Positions 1 to 15,400 of a stretch of 64,000 bases of DNA are shown in pieces. This DNA comes from Metallyticus violacea (taxonomy: Eukaryota; Arthropoda; Insecta; Mantodea; Metallyticidae), in NCBI GenBank assembly GCA_030762175.1, contig CM060837.1:8202001-8266000 (forward strand), in the 5' to 3' direction. Under the pieces are notes generated by a model. That model was not told the DNA's origin. It saw only the letters and a list, made by a program, of their open reading frames with translations, and did not search any database. A program made the position numbers and the translations under genes. Position 1 is the stretch's first letter, and every line of letters starts with the position of its first letter.

Positions 1-371
1 GTGCCATTTTTATCACTTCTGTTGTAATATTGGTATAAGTTATATCGATATGTATGGCCTATAAACAGAACTGACAGATAAAAACATGCTTCGGTATGTA
101 AACATTCAAGTAATGTTTGCGCTTGCGCAAGTCACATCCCAACTTTATACCAATAACTATACTTTACCACCATTAAATTACGCCAGTAAAAACCTTAAGT
201 GCTACAAAGTATACATGGGATATTTTTTAACTTGGCTACACTGACTGTTGTGTAAGCACTAAGCAGTAGAACAAAAGTAAATATTATGGCACGTGCTTTT
301 CAAAACATCTTGTAAAGGTGTGGGCTAATTAATGTGTAACAACGCGTGAACTGAAAATAATAGTTTTAATA
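1..371 (+). promoter_or_regulatory. Upstream region of SUPT3H with an NRF1/Ewg-like palindrome
   Basis: Positions 118-129 read TGCGCTTGCGCA, one base from the NRF1/Erect-wing consensus (YGCGCAYGCGCR), which is typical of housekeeping promoters. It lies about 245 bp upstream of the ATG. No convincing TATA box is visible, as expected for such a promoter. The transcription start cannot be placed by eye. Confidence 0.4.
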
Positions 372-444
372 ATGGCTGCTGCAACCGCAGTAAGCTCGCA
401 AGAAGAACCCATAGTTGTTTCTATGCAGCCATGGAATGTAAAAG
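372..444 (+). CDS. SUPT3H: SUPT3H exon 1 (start codon exon)
   Basis: Starts at the ATG at 372 and encodes 24 residues beginning MAAATAVSS, a poorly conserved N-terminal tail. It ends with one base of a Gly codon, AAAG|gttacc. That base completes the codon opened by the GA at 3998, giving Gly-Tyr-Phe before the conserved [12 protein letters not shown]. The earlier donor-like GT at 438 would leave the wrong phase. The call is inferred from phase and position, since this tail is not conserved in the family. Confidence 0.7.
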
Positions 445-3400
445 GTTACCTTCTAAATCTCTTTATTTTTGCAAATTTGAAATTAACGTCATTTGTAATA
501 GTAGTGGATGCATTAGAGTTGCAGCATTGTATATTTTATTTTGCAGATGTGTGGATCTTATATTTTCAGGTTAAGAGCAAATATAAGGGGGGAAAAATCG
601 TGATAAACTAGTGTATTGATTTTGAACCAGTTGAGTAATTTATATCTTACGTTCTCCTAAAGATTTCAATTAATATTTCTATAACAAACATACAGTTAAA
701 AATGAGCATCTCTAGTTAAATTTACAGTTAGTTTGCCATTCAGCAAAACATTTTTTGTATACCTGTTTTTAAAATGTAATGCTAAATCATTAATGTAGTA
801 TGGGGTCAAAGAGCAATCCTTGAAGGACCCCAGTGTTTTTTGAGAATTTTTTTTCCCCTACAAAATCAAGTTTAACCATTTGTTAAAGTAATATAAGTTC
901 TTCCCCTGACACCAATTTTGAATAACTTAATAAACCGAATTTCATGATCAACTATACCAAATGTCTTATTTAAATCCAAAAATAAACTTAACGCTAGCTT
1001 ACTTCTATCCAGTATATCATAAATATTGTCTAAAAAGTTCCATATGGCTAGTAGATTTGGATCTTTAAAATTTTGGAAAAAAACTGACAGTAAAGCTGTT
1101 GGTTTATAGTAACTAATTTTTGTAAACAGGCCTTATTTTGTCTAATTTCAAACTATGAAGAAAGTGAGTTTTATCTAAGAAGATATTTATTAAATAACAA
1201 AGATGATTAATTACATTTCATATATAATTTTAACTGCTTTAAGGTAATAAAAGCTTATCCAGGACTTAATATAGATATATAATGTACAATTCAGATACAG
1301 GGCAATTTCTGGGGGAGGGGGGGGGGAATCACATATTTTCTTCTGCTTATCTTAGCATCCCTAATTGAGGCTATGGTTTCAGAAATGTGTAGTGTTTTGC
1401 TTTATATCCTTTATATCATATCCAGCATATATTTTGAGTATCTCTCAACGCTTTCCAGTCTTGACTAGGGCTATGTCTGCATTGCTGTCACAACCACTTA
1501 TGACGAGTGATGGGCTGTGCCTACAGTGACAGTTAAAAATTCACTGCTTATACATGATGGGCTATGCACACACTTTATATCTCCATTGAGTAGCTGAATG
1601 ATTTAATTAACATAGAAGTTTACTATATTGCAAAACCGACATTGTAGAACAGAAACATTTCTCTTAGTAGATTCTATCAATTTCATGACTGCAAATTAGC
1701 ATCATCCAGAAAGGATCTCATGGAGAAAGAAATACTCAATATTTTAAAACTTAAAATGTAAATTGGAACTTGCACAGTGAAGCTAATCATATTAATTGAT
1801 ATCATTGTATGATTTAATGTGGATAAATCTTATCACAAAAAATCTTGAAATTATATAGTACACTAAAAAATGTGTGGGGAAGAGAAAGATATATTGAAAT
1901 TTGTGATAAGGTAGGAAGGGAAGGTTTGGCATGGTGTAGAACAGGAGTAAAATATTTAAGTGGATTAAAAAATGGATACACTAAGGGGATGTGTCCTATG
2001 TGTGAAGAACCAGATAGTACTTGGCATTGTATACTAGAATGTAAGCAAACCAAGTTTTGGAGGGAACAGTTCCTATTATGATCGTGGGAAAACTTACCAG
2101 ATGAAATAAGAGGTAGAAGAATTTCAAATTTAAAATCAGATGAAAATACAAGGAACTGGGAAAATACATAGGCAAGGTAGAACAAAAATGGTTGTGGGTG
2201 TAAAATACTTAGGAAAGCTGCTTGAGAAAGGGTGTAGAATTGTCAGATAATGAAAGGGGGATGAAATGATTAGGGGAGGGAATGGGACTAGTTATCTAAC
2301 ATTAGTTAAACAAGATCCTTATACACCAATAACCAGGATGTTAGTGTGGATAAGGTCCTAAGAATAAGTAACTCTCAAGGATGGGTTTAATTAAAAAAGA
2401 AGAAAGGTTTAGTATTGTAGGAAGTATAACTTAATATTGTATTGAATTAATTATTTTTAATGTTGTATTTTGTTTTTGGTTGGATCAGAGCCCAGTCCCC
2501 TGGATATTCTAGTAGGTAGCTGCTGATGAACTGGGGACTGGGGAGCTAAGCCAATCAAATTGGCATAAATTTTGATTGGAGTTAGTGCCTTCTGGAATTG
2601 CCGAAGGCACTGCTCCTAATTGTTATATTTAAAAATAATGTTTTTTTTACTTGTGTTTATTTTGTTTAAAAAAGTCTATGTTGGTGCATGAGAAATAAAT
2701 AAAAATCATTGCCATTGTATAATGGTTGCATTTGTATTTTCTACTTGGTGGACCCAGGTTCCATTCATATTTGGGTCAGTTTTCTAATTAAGGTTTTGCA
2801 GTTTTCTCTCAGGTCTTAAGGTAAATGCCAGAAAAACTTAGGCCACAAAGTTCCCCGAGCTCACTCAGCCAAATTATCATGTATCATCCCCTGAGCAGGT
2901 ACCCTTGGAATAAAGTAGCCGCATCTTCCAAGTATCTGAATACCCAAGATTGCAGGCTCAATCCTGGCTAGGGTCATTGGATTTTTTTCGGGCATAAAAA
3001 TCCTAAGTATAGTTTCCTTTGGAAGGGAATTAGGATTCTGTGTCATAGATTTACAGCACATAAAAAACCTTAAATCTGAAGGAAGAGACCTCATAGCAAA
3101 ATTTATTGACTGTTTCACATCCGGAACTGAATGGGACACTGATGACCTGAGATGTTAATGAGCATTCATAAATAAATCAAGCTACATGCGCTACATTGGA
3201 GGAGCAAACCAAAGTTCAAATGGAATGGAAGCATTGAAAAAAAAAAATGGTTTAATCTTAATGATGGTACTAAAGAAAATTGTAATATATTACTGAAATA
3301 TTTACTTTACAATATTTCAAAATTATCAAGAATTTGTATTCCAGCCATGATAGCTACAAATAATCCAAGAAGTTTACATTTTCTTTTCACATTAATAACT

Positions 3401-6400
3401 GCAGAATTATACTTTCGATGTTATAATTCCTGAGAGAGGCCAAGTGATTTGAAAACATATGCAGAATCATAACATGAAAATCAGAAATATTATTATATGA
3501 ATATCTTACTTGATGGAACAACTACAAGAATATAACTACATACTGTACTTGTATGTAAAATATAACTTGCTAGAGAATACTCATGTAGAATTGTGTCATT
3601 AGATACATAAAAATATTTTTTACTTATAATGTCATAATATTTATTAATATCTTTTATAAATATAGATTTGTTAGTTATTTAAGGCATATTTTATATTTGG
3701 GAATGGCAACATACTTATGACAAAATGCTGATATTTACTACAGAATTTGAACTTTATATATCTATTTAAAATATAGTTTAAGATTAATATTATAAATAAA
3801 AAAGGTTCATGCATTTATCTATGATTATTCAAGAACTATGAGTTTTTTAAAAGCCCAGTCTAGAGGTAAAAAATGACATTTAAAACAGTCCAGAAATTGT
3901 TAATACAGTACTTCAAGGAAGAAACAACAAAAAGCTTATGCTCTTTTAATATATTAATGACTAAAATAGCATTCATAATCACCTTTCTTATGTTTAGGAT
4001 ATTTTTCCAAAGAAATACAAAAGATGATGCATGGATTTGGAGATAGCGCAAATGCTCTTGAAGAATCTGCATTTCTTGTTGAAGAATTTGTACAGCAGCA
4101 GTTGATGATCATTCTGAATAGAGCAGCAGAATTGGCAGAGAGACGAGAATCCAAAACTATTGATCCAGAAGATTTATTATTTCTAATGCGAAGAGATGCA
4201 ATTCTAATACATCGATTGCTGAAATATCTAGGTAATTTTAACTATAAGTAGATATTTAGAGTTTTAATATTTTCTTATATTAATAACATAATAAAATGGT
4301 TGATATTCTCCAGATAGACCCGCAAGTTCCATTAACACTAGGTGTAGTGAAACCTTTGAGCAATTTTTGTCATTATTTCACTGCTACATTTGTCCCATAA
4401 GAGTTAAGGTGTATCAAAAATTAAAATAATACAGATAAGTAAAGTAAATTGTTCTGTTACATACATTATATAAATCTAGATCTTAGTTTAAAAATCATTA
4501 TATCATTTCTTTAGCTTTCTGCCTTTATCTAAAAGTCCTAAATTAATAACTCACATAGTCTTTAAGCTTTCAATTGGTCTATAAACTCTTCATTTTTCTT
4601 TTTAACTTCCTCCACCATTTGTCTCTTACATTCATCAGTTAATACTGGGGTGGCTTTCTGTTTACGGATTCTAATTGAGAAAGTGAAGCAAAGGTGAAAT
4701 ATGGGACATCTCGCTAATTCTTATATATAATATATACGATGGTCCTTATAAGATTTTCTTATTATTGATTCCATATTTAAATTATCCCATTTTTTTACTG
4801 ATACTTTGTGCTGGGTGGGGTAGCTCAAGTAGTAATGTATGGGACTGCGTTCAGCAGGTCTTGGGTTCAAATTCCTTGGAACTGATCATTCTTACTTTGG
4901 GTTTTTTCACAGCCACCCCGTGTCACTTAGGCAAATGCTGGGCTGGATAGTTCAGTTTCTTTCCATGGTTCTTATTGCAGGCAGGTTGATGCTATGGGGT
5001 TTGGGGTTTGCACATTGGGCACTGCAGGTTAATCCTGACCCAATGGGGGTTGCTGTTGGAGGAATCCATCATTGCTCTGGCAGGGCTGCTGTGTTTGGCA
5101 CCTGCAATCTGGGAAATCATTAAGAACCGCATCTACATCCTTGAATTGCTACCCCTGACTCCTGGCTACTCAGTGTCTCCCCCATCTCATATTTTTCTTC
5201 TGGAGATGCCCCTCTTAAGGGACATATACCAAATGCAGTCCGTAAGTTTCCAACCTGACATAAAAGAACATGTTCATTGTTATGATGTTAATATTATCTG
5301 ATATAAGTTTCAGGAGTATAAACACTGCATTTATTTTATGGCCACACCATTAATTTGCTTGAGGAAACTCATTTAAATGATATAAGTTGTATAATATATT
5401 GGAATGTTCAGAATATAGAGCAATCATTTTTAAGAAGGACTTTCACCCAGTGATATTTGCGAATGTAATGATGGTTGTATATGGAAACTTTCCCTTCATA
5501 TTCTACTGTGAAGGAGTGATGAATGAATGAATAAATTTTTCAGCAAACACATTACAATTAAATTTACATAAACAAATAAAATATCTAAAAATTTAGCAAT
5601 ACCAAAACTAAAGTTCTCCTATACCTTAACCACCAGGTTATACTAATGGTAAAGAACCCCTAAAATAAATTACCATTTTCACAACTGAGTGCACCCTCAT
5701 GCTTCTTCCTTATACTTTCCCCTTCACCTATCCCTTACTTTTCTTAAGAATTCCCCAATCTTGTTTATTTTTTCTACCCTCATATCGTCAACATTTTAAT
5801 TGCCACTATAGTTTGTCCCATTTTCATCCCAGATACAATGTCTCCACCTTTTTACCATTTCACATTCTATTACACAATGAAAATCACTATCCTTTTGCTA
5901 TGGCTTCCTTCAGAAGGGAAGTAAAGTCGTGGGTCCCATGTCGTACATTTACGGCACGAAAAAAAACCTCAAGCCTGAAAGAAGAAGCCTCTGAGCAAAA
6001 TTTGTCGGCCATTTCATGCCCTGAATTGAATGGGATGCTGGTGATCTAAGATGTTAAAGAGTGTCCATAAATAAACAAATAAAAAAAAAGCATACATCCA
6101 TTGTTGTTCCAATTTCATCTAAAAGTTTCCCCACCTCCCCAAACCAGCTCTCTCTTCCCTGCACACCTCTTTGGTACTTAAAACATTCTTTTAGTACATT
6201 GTTATTATCTAATTTTAAATATCTGTGCCATATTTCAAGATTCTCTCCAATTTTTTCCCAGCTTTTACTGCTGTTCCTAGTTCTGCCAAACTCATACTTT
6301 TTGGTAATCCCAGAACTTCTCTACTTAACATTCTATGTACCAAATTAACCATTGACACTCCCCAATTTTTTTTTAAACCTTTTAGAATTGTATTTCTTTT

Positions 6401-9400
6401 GGAGAGTATTTGAAATTTAAGAATTTCAGAAAATAAAGCATCTACAAGGGCATTCAGAAATTATTTTCAGTAGCAGGTTTTACGATTATTGTGCAATCTG
6501 TAAGCACATCCATTTGTAGCTCGATTGACTGATACTAAGAATGCCATGCACATGCTGGGTAACAGTTGTAGGCAGAATGTGTAGTGTTTGTTGTCAAATA
6601 GAGAAAGGCATGGACAAGATGGAAAACGATTATAATAGACAGAGATGAACTATATGGTTATTGTGGCAGGAGGGCGTCAAAACTGCAGAAATTAATAGAT
6701 GTTTAACTGCAGTATGTCATCAAGAAGGCTCCTACACAGGAAACCATTTACAACTGGGTCAATGAATATGAGTACTGGTCACCCATCAACATCACAGTCC
6801 CCCAGCAACATTGACTTGTGATTGAATTGATTAGACTGATAGGCATATAAGCTTTGATAAAGTGGAATGTCATATAGGCTTCAGTCACATAACATTATTC
6901 ATGACAATTTGTATATGAACAAAGTGTGTGCAAACTGGATCTCATGGGAATTGACATAGCCAGAAGGATAAAAGAGTTGAAATCTGTCATCAGCTACTGG
7001 AAATGCATAATGAAGATCTGGATTTTTTGGAGAATCTGGTGACTGTTGATGAGTCGTAGTGTCTCTGCTACACCCAGTTAAGAAAATCCAATGCATGCTA
7101 TGGAAAAACCCAAGAAAATTGTGCTGCTTCATCTGTGGTCAAGCACATGATTACCATCTTTTGGGACACTCCAGGCATATTGCTAATGGACTGGTTCCTT
7201 AAGAAATGAAGTCAACAGCAAGGTATACTGCGAAGCCCTTATTGGATCATACACAGGGTTCAGCAATGGCAAAAGGGAAAGTGGTCAACAGGAGTGTTCC
7301 TCCAACATTACAGTGCATGGCCTCACACCAACAACACTATGACCGCAAAATTGGCATTGTTGAGATCCATTTTGTGCCATACTCACCATATTCACCCATT
7401 CTTGGGCAATCTGATTATGCCTTATTTGACAGCTTGAAGGACTCATTGTGAGGTAAAAAATTCAGCAACGAGGAAATTCAGGCAGCTTTCTACATATGGT
7501 GATGTAGTACTCCCAAACAATGGTTTCACCATACAGTAATGAAACTACCAGGAATATGGCAATTGGGGGGGGGGGGAGTTTCTTGTGCATTGAGCCATGT
7601 TGCATAATAAATAAAGTACTGTGTAAATCATTTCTGAATGTCCCATATTTCACCTTTGCTTCACTTTCTCAATTAGAATCTGTAAACAGAAAGCCACCCC
7701 AGTATTAACTTATTCACTTCTAATTATAGCTATTAAAGACTGGAGGCGTAAACTCCCAAATGAGAATTATGAAGGTGATTTGGTGATGGAAACAGATGTC
7801 GTTATGAATGGAAAACTCAGCAGAGTGTATCTGGAATATCTTAAAACTATTGACCAGACAGGTGAACTAACAGACCCGGCCCTGATACCAGCTGATATCA
7901 TTAAACATGAGCGCAATGTTCGAGCTGAGCGCACTTCAAGAGTACTGAGTGAAGAAAAGTAAGTACCATTGTTATTTTCTTATGAATTAAATTTAATTTA
8001 TTGAATTTACTGATAACTACACAGTTTCAACTAATACATAAAATGTTCAGCTATACAACACCATCATTCACAATTGTTTAGGCCTCGCTAAAAGATATTT
8101 CTGTTGGGTGTCATATTTCCTGACGGAGGAGCAAAAATGCAAAAATGATGCATTGGTACCATTCTATGATTGGAAGATTTAATAGAGGTAATCCAGAGCA
8201 TCTCATGACAGATGATATGGGTATACAATTTTGATTTTGAAACAAAGAGGCAGTCTTCCATATGGTGCTTTTCTGGAAAAGCTGAAAGTCTGAAGGAGTT
8301 AGCGCTCTGGAAAGAAACTGGTGGCAAGTATCTTCATTAATATGGGTCACCTCACATCATTGGCTTTGGTTGCACCATTATTGCTTAGTGGTACAGTAGA
8401 TCCCCATTTATTTGAACTTTAGTTAACCATAATGCCTCTCTCTGTATTTCAACAAGATTAAATTTTAAGGTAGAAAATCATATTCATGCAACTGTGCAAC
8501 ATTTTCTCCTACTTCTTTCCTGGTATACAAATAAGTGCTAGTAGGATTACTAATTATTAGGGCCTGAATTTGTATGTAAATATACACAGAGGGTGCCAAA
8601 AAATGTATGCGCACTTCAAGCAAAGAAAAAAACCATGTTAACATAACAAAACTGAATTCACACAAACAGAAAATGATGAGCACTAATCATCTTAGACTTT
8701 TACAGTTACAACAGTTGCTCAAAATGCCCACCATCGGCATAGATACACTTTTGAGTATGTTGAACTAAAGATTGAGCAACGTTTGCGAAAGTGTCCTCAG
8801 CGATTGCAGCACATGTTATTTCAATTTCTTCCCGAAGTGCTGCCAGTGTAGCTGGTTTTCTGGGGTATACAAGATCCTTAAGAGTTTCCCATAGGTAGAA
8901 GTGCAATGGAGTTAGATCTGGAGAACTCGGTGGAAACTCAATCGGACCTTTTCGTCCTATCCAGTGCCTTGGAAGATTATTGTCAAGGTGCATGTGTACA
9001 TAGTGGTAATGTGGTGGTGCACCATCCTGTTGCATATGGTACCATGAGACCCAAATTTGTCTCAAATGCATGCAATTGTTACTCACGTTGACGGTTCTAT
9101 TCTGTGCATGTATTCGTTGCCTTTGAACTTCAACAACATTTTCGGTTCTCCAATACCACTTCAAAATTGCTTTCTGCTGTTGAAATGATAAGCTTGGTTC
9201 CATTTTGTTGTAGCAATGCTAGCATAACATAATGTGAGTCACATCTGTTTACAGAACATCATATGATAATCTTGACTTCATTTGTTCATTGTTGATTTAC
9301 CTGTCATGTAGCAACGCTATCATAATGTATGTGAGTCACATCTGTTTACAGAACATCACACTACACATTACTGTTTTTTTTCGGTCCAACTTTGAAATAT

Positions 9401-12400
9401 TAAATAGATATCTACTGTGAAAGTGTGTATACATTTTTTGGCATCCTCAGTGTATTTCTTCTCTTCATTCATAATATGTACATCCCTAGGTTTAATATCC
9501 CAATTAAGGTTCAACTATTATATATTCAAAGCTGCATTTCACATAAAAATACATATTTTTTAAAAAATATATGTGAAAAAAAATTTTTTTTTTACATTTT
9601 TCTCATAAATAGTATTTTAATACTTTTCAGACATTGTGTAAATAAATATTTTCAATAATTTCTCTAAAATGCATATTTTAGTACTTTTCTATTTTTTTTA
9701 CAATGCAACAATCTCTGCCAAGATTCCATTAGCCTTCCTACTTGATTTCTGACAATTCAGTTGCACATGCAAGCCATGGAGGTACAGAATTCCATTTCGA
9801 GATTACATCATCTATGGACCTGTTTGTTACTCACATAATATGTGAACTAAATTAAGAAGTCTTCCTTATTTGTTTTATTAGTTAGAATCAGATCACTAAA
9901 GCATTTGGGTGTTTTAATTAGGAGTGTGAATTAAAAATGCCAAAGGGGAAACTGAATATATGTGAACATTTGCAGAAGTATGTACTAGAGTTTAAAAACA
10001 ATTTTAACACTGGTAGGAAAATACTATTTTGCCAGCCATGTGTGAAACCTGTAAGTGCAAATCAACGTTCCCAGATACTACAACTTTTGTCAGGAATTAA
10101 GCACTTAGCAACTGCATCCTGTGTTTCATTGAGGCAGTTTCTTATAGGAGAATTATAGTCACACCAAAATATTCATAGTTTTATTCACATTTGTGTCAAG
10201 CATTTATTTTAGCTGACTTTCCTCTTTATAAGGTGAATAATCCTGAGCCTCAGAAAGTTTCTTACAAAATATATGAATATAAGTCCTCCTGAAGAGTTGA
10301 TGCTAAGACTGTACTGTGAAGAAACATTAAGTCCCACTAGTCCATAATATGTGAAAATCAAAAAATCTGGGTTGCCATTGATGAGACTATCGATACTAGT
10401 GGCAGAAAAGTGGGAAATGTAATAGAAAGTGTATTGAAAAATGAAAAAATCTTTTCTAAACAAAAGTTCTTGCCAACCTGTAAAGAAACAACAGTTGCAA
10501 TTCAATAACAATAGCTAGGCAATTTAATGAATCTTTGGAAACCTTGTGGCCAAATGGTGTGAATTATAACAATATATTGCTTCTGCTTACAGACTCCATG
10601 GCATTTATGAAGAAAGCTGTCCATAGTCTTAGTGTAAGTTTCCTGAACCATGTAAAATGCATCGTACATGTTCTGCATAGATTGTGTGAAACATTTTGAA
10701 CCCTTTATCCTAATGTGGACAAGTTAGTTTCCAATGGGAAATAAGTGTTTGTAAAAATTCCATCACATATTGTACTTTCAAGAAAATTAGTCCCGATCTT
10801 CCATTGCCTCCTACACCGGTAGTCATGCAATAAGGTACTGGACTTAATGCCATGGTATATCATGCAGATCATTTTGAAGCATCAGTAGGAAATGAACTGG
10901 ACAAAGAAGATGCTCCTGCAATTGAGATTAAAAATATAATATGTGATACTAATTTAAAATGTGACTTGGCCTTCATATGTGTCAATTTTGGTTTCTTGAT
11001 TTACTTAGTAAACAAACTAGAAACCTCTGTTTACTTATTAAATAATTCAGTTAAAGAAGTACAGTGTGTTGAAAACAACACTGTCTCAGGTTCAAAAATA
11101 GAAGTTGTAGGAAAAAAAGTTCATACTATGTTTGAGAAAAATAGTGGCTAAAAACCCTCTGAAAAGTCTCTCAAATTTTGGAATGCCAAAACAAAGTGCA
11201 ATTGAAAGTGTGACTGTCAGTGACATTCCCCTCTTCAATTATAACATCGTGTTTTGTAAAATGTTCCTTTTCTCAACATCACTTTGTGATCGTCAGTCCT
11301 GGTGGTGTAGTGGTAACCATACTTGCCTCCTAAACCCAAGATAGCAGATTCAATCCCAGACAAGATTGATGGATTTTTTTGGGCATAAAAATCCTAAATA
11401 TGGCTTCCTTCGGAAGGAAAGTAAAGCTGTGGATTCCATGTCATAGATTTATGGCATGTAAAAGAACCTCAAGCCTGAAGAAAGAGGTCTCTGAGCAAAT
11501 TTGATTGGGCATTTCATGCCCTGAATAGAATAGGATACTGATGTCCTGAGATGTTAAAAGAGTGTCCATAAATAAACCAAATCAACAAAACTCTGTGATA
11601 ATTGGCAAGGCTTTGTGATGCACAATCTGGGGCTGCAGAAGTTTAAATCTGATATTTAGCTGTAATTGGTGAATTACAATATTCAGTTTTCTATTAAGTA
11701 ACGTGATTTCTTATGTTTTGTTTGAATTTTTTTGAAGTTTTTGTGCATAAAAATCCAGACTTTACTAATGAGCAAAAGTCTGCAATGCAATGGAATGAGG
11801 GTACCCCTATCAGATAATTCATCTGGCTTTTAAATGTTACTTTACCAACAAACAAATAAAGGCACTTCTGATGTGGAATTCCAATGCAGTTTGAAACCTA
11901 CTCCAGTGTATGCAATCTCTAACAATAGTATATTTTGTGGAAGAAAGTGAGGAGGCATCACCAGTGGATGCTCTCTAATAATGTAGGTGAGATACACTAG
12001 CAAGAAAATGCGGTGGAAAAAAAATTCAAAAGCAATCTTGAAGTTTTAGTAGAATTATTTCAAAAGTGCAGAGTAATAATAGTGACAAAGTGCATCTTTA
12101 AACTATATATACATATTTTTTGAACATGACTACGATTTCTGGAATTCCGGTTTATTTTAAAAATTACTCACCCAATCTTAACCTAACTTGGCCTAATCCA
12201 AGCCTACTTCCTTGCCTACTAACCCACCCTTTCACCTAGCCACCTACCTCCCTACCCACCCACCTAAACTATGGTAGATATTTTAGACAAATCCACCTAC
12301 CTAAATTAAGGTAGATAATTTGGACAAATAAATATAAAACGTAAGGGTGAATAGGGAAGGGTTTTCTCTTCTAGAAATTTGAAATGGGAAGACAAATAAT

Positions 12401-15400
12401 AACTAATAATGTATAGAGAGGGGGGTTAGGACCCTCAGGAATTAGTAGAAGACCCTGGCTCGATCTCATTAGTGTGGTTAGTTCTAAGTGTACATTAAAC
12501 AATTATTTTTAAATGTATAATTGTAAAATTAATGTATTAGTTGTTAGTTATCACTAAATTCAATTCAATTTTACAGGTCTTTGTATTTTAATGATATAAA
12601 GGATTTTGAAACTTCATAAAGCCAAAATTTCACAGATTCTATGGTTTATATTTGTTTTCTTTTTTAGATATATGGACTTTGTAATTGCAAGAAGAGCATC
12701 CTTTGCAAACCCAAGGTCTTTCCCAAAGTTTTGTGAATGGGTATTATCAGCAGGAGAAGAAAAACTTGAAATTCATAACAAAGCAACCTTTGATATATTA
12801 GGTGTGTCCAGTTATGCTTATCTTATTTGAATTATTTTGTTCTCATCAAGCAGACTTGAGAAGTAAATGTTGTAACAAGTCTAACAAAGCTGTAATGGTG
12901 GAAAATTCATGCAGCACAGTTACTGCTACAATTTATTCTTGAACAAGAGAGACTGTGTGTTGTCCATGGTTCTATAACACCTACAATAGTGTCATGCTTA
13001 GTTCAAAGTATGAAATATTGTTTGGGAGATTATTATTAAATGCAACTTAGTAGATCTTTCACAGCAGAGAACATAATTATAAATTAAATGAGATATCTGC
13101 TAAGTTATTATTTATTTGTTAATTCTCCACTTACCAATATTTATTAGCAGAATGTCTCATGTGCCCTTGTCCACATCCACAGTCGCTAGTCAATTGTTGA
13201 GTAATCCCAATTGCATCTTGGTTTACAGCTCTCTAAGTTACAAAATTTTGTAATTAATACATCATCTCTACATAAAACCAATTCATTTCCTCATTCAAAA
13301 AATGGTATAGGTATATAGACAATGTCTTTAGTGTTGTTGATGGTAGTAATTTTGTGAATAAATTGAAATTACTTAATTTACATGTATTATAATGTTCACA
13401 GTAAGAAACAAAATAACAACTTGCTTCCATTTCAGGCTTGAAGATTATTAGGAATAGAAACAAGTTAGAATTTGGTATTTTTAGAAAAAAAAACACTTTT
13501 TTATTTATTTATGTATTAAGATCATTGTATGATTGAGTCAAACTACACACTCTTACTGGCTCCACTTACTTGTTTAAATCGAATCGAGGTTAGCTGAGGA
13601 TGCAAACAACAATCTGTGAAAAATGTACTTAATTTAAACAACTAAGTGGAACCAATACAATAAGAGTGTGTAGTTTGACTCTATCATCAATGATCTTAGT
13701 TTCACTGTACAAGTTCCAATTAGCATTTCATTTTTTTTTTTTTTTTTAAGGTAACTTTGTGACACTTATAGCTGTGATGATAATTAAACATGGTAGGTTA
13801 TATGCAGTATTTGTTGATTTAGAGAAGGCATATAATATAATTAATAGAAGCAGGAACTGAAGGAGCTATTGGGGGCCTCAGTGAAGGGACAGAGAATGGG
13901 AGTTAGAGGAGCTTGTTTAGAAAGAATGGAGAAGTATAATAAAGATTGAAAAGGGTATAAATATTTTGGAGTGTAATGATGTAGATAGGGGTGATGTGGA
14001 GTGAAGGGAAGTTAGTGGTGAAAATTGTACGAATAGTTTTAAAACTTGTAATAATGTGAGTATAAAGGACAAAAAACAAATGCAATAGAGAAGTGTAAAG
14101 TGGAGTAGTGAAAGGAAAAATGTAATGGGACATAATACAGTATTGTGTATAAAGAATGAAAGGAGGGTAAAGTGATTGTGAAAAAGGGGTATGATGAAAG
14201 AGTGAAGAAGAAGATAAAGAGGAAATCAAATAAAATATAATAAAAATTGTTATGATAATTATTATAATTATAACTTAAATTATTTGTGATAATATTACTA
14301 TTGTTAACAATGTTAAAGTAATGAACTGGTAGGTAAATGCTGCATTGATAAATGTCAATTAGATTTGCAAACAGAGAAGATAATCAGTGTAAAATAGATT
14401 AATATAAGATATAAATGTGAAATTTACATGAAAATATTTATAAAGATGATATAATATGGAAAATAAAGAAATATACAAGATCTTTAGACATATAATAGAG
14501 TTTTATACATATAAAGACAGTAGTAAAGTAAAAGTATGTAAGAATTGTACTGGCCACCAGTACAGTTTCTACCAGATATCAGTGAATAATAGTTTATTAA
14601 TTTAGAGTTTAAGAATAAGTGGAAGTAGTAGAGGTGGTAGGTGATTTCCAGTTACTGAAACATGAATGTAGTTAAAAGGAGAAGTAATTTTGTTATTTAT
14701 CAGTTTTGTTATTTTATTATATTATTATTATTATTTTAGTAAATTTCTAATTATAACCTAGGTATAAGTATTATCTGAAAAATAATAATGTATGAATGTA
14801 ATTTTGTAATTTAGAAATTAAGTATAAGAGTTTGAAATACATATCCCAGTTTAGGAAACAAGATATCGGGATGGAGTATTTCATATTTTAATTATATATT
14901 TATTATTATTATAGTTAATAGAGAGGCCTTATTGTACAAATTATGGCATAAGGGGGTGAGTAATAAGATGATTGTTTTGTTGAAAGAACTTTATAAGGAC
15001 AATATGTCTTGTGTCAAATGTGGGGAAGGTTTTGTGACTGAGGAAGTAACGCCAAGATAGAGAGTTCAGGCAAGGATGCAAGTTCAGTCCAATTCTTTTC
15101 ACCCTATTTGTAGATGGTAGGTTTACAACAAATTAACATCTACAAATAATTAATGAAGAAGTTGGAGATCCTGGGCTTACTTTATGCAAATGATTTAATG
15201 GCAGCATCTATTTCAGTGATAGATTAAGATATGTGTTATTAGAAATTATAAGATTTAAAGAATGGGATCTTAAAGTGAATCAGGAGAAGACCAAAATAAT
15301 GGTATTTAAAAATGGAAATAAGTTGACGAGGGATGAGAAGTGGTTTATGTTGGGGAGGGAGATACAGATTGCGAAAGAACTCTCATACTTAGGAATGGTT

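Noticed and set aside
438..440. Alternative donor GT at 438 for SUPT3H exon 1
   Set aside because: It would leave phase 0, which does not join exon 2 in frame; the donor at 445 does.
12170..12270. CCTAA-like words resembling the insect telomere repeat (TTAGG)n
   Set aside because: No regular 5-bp period; only scattered CCTA/CCAC words.
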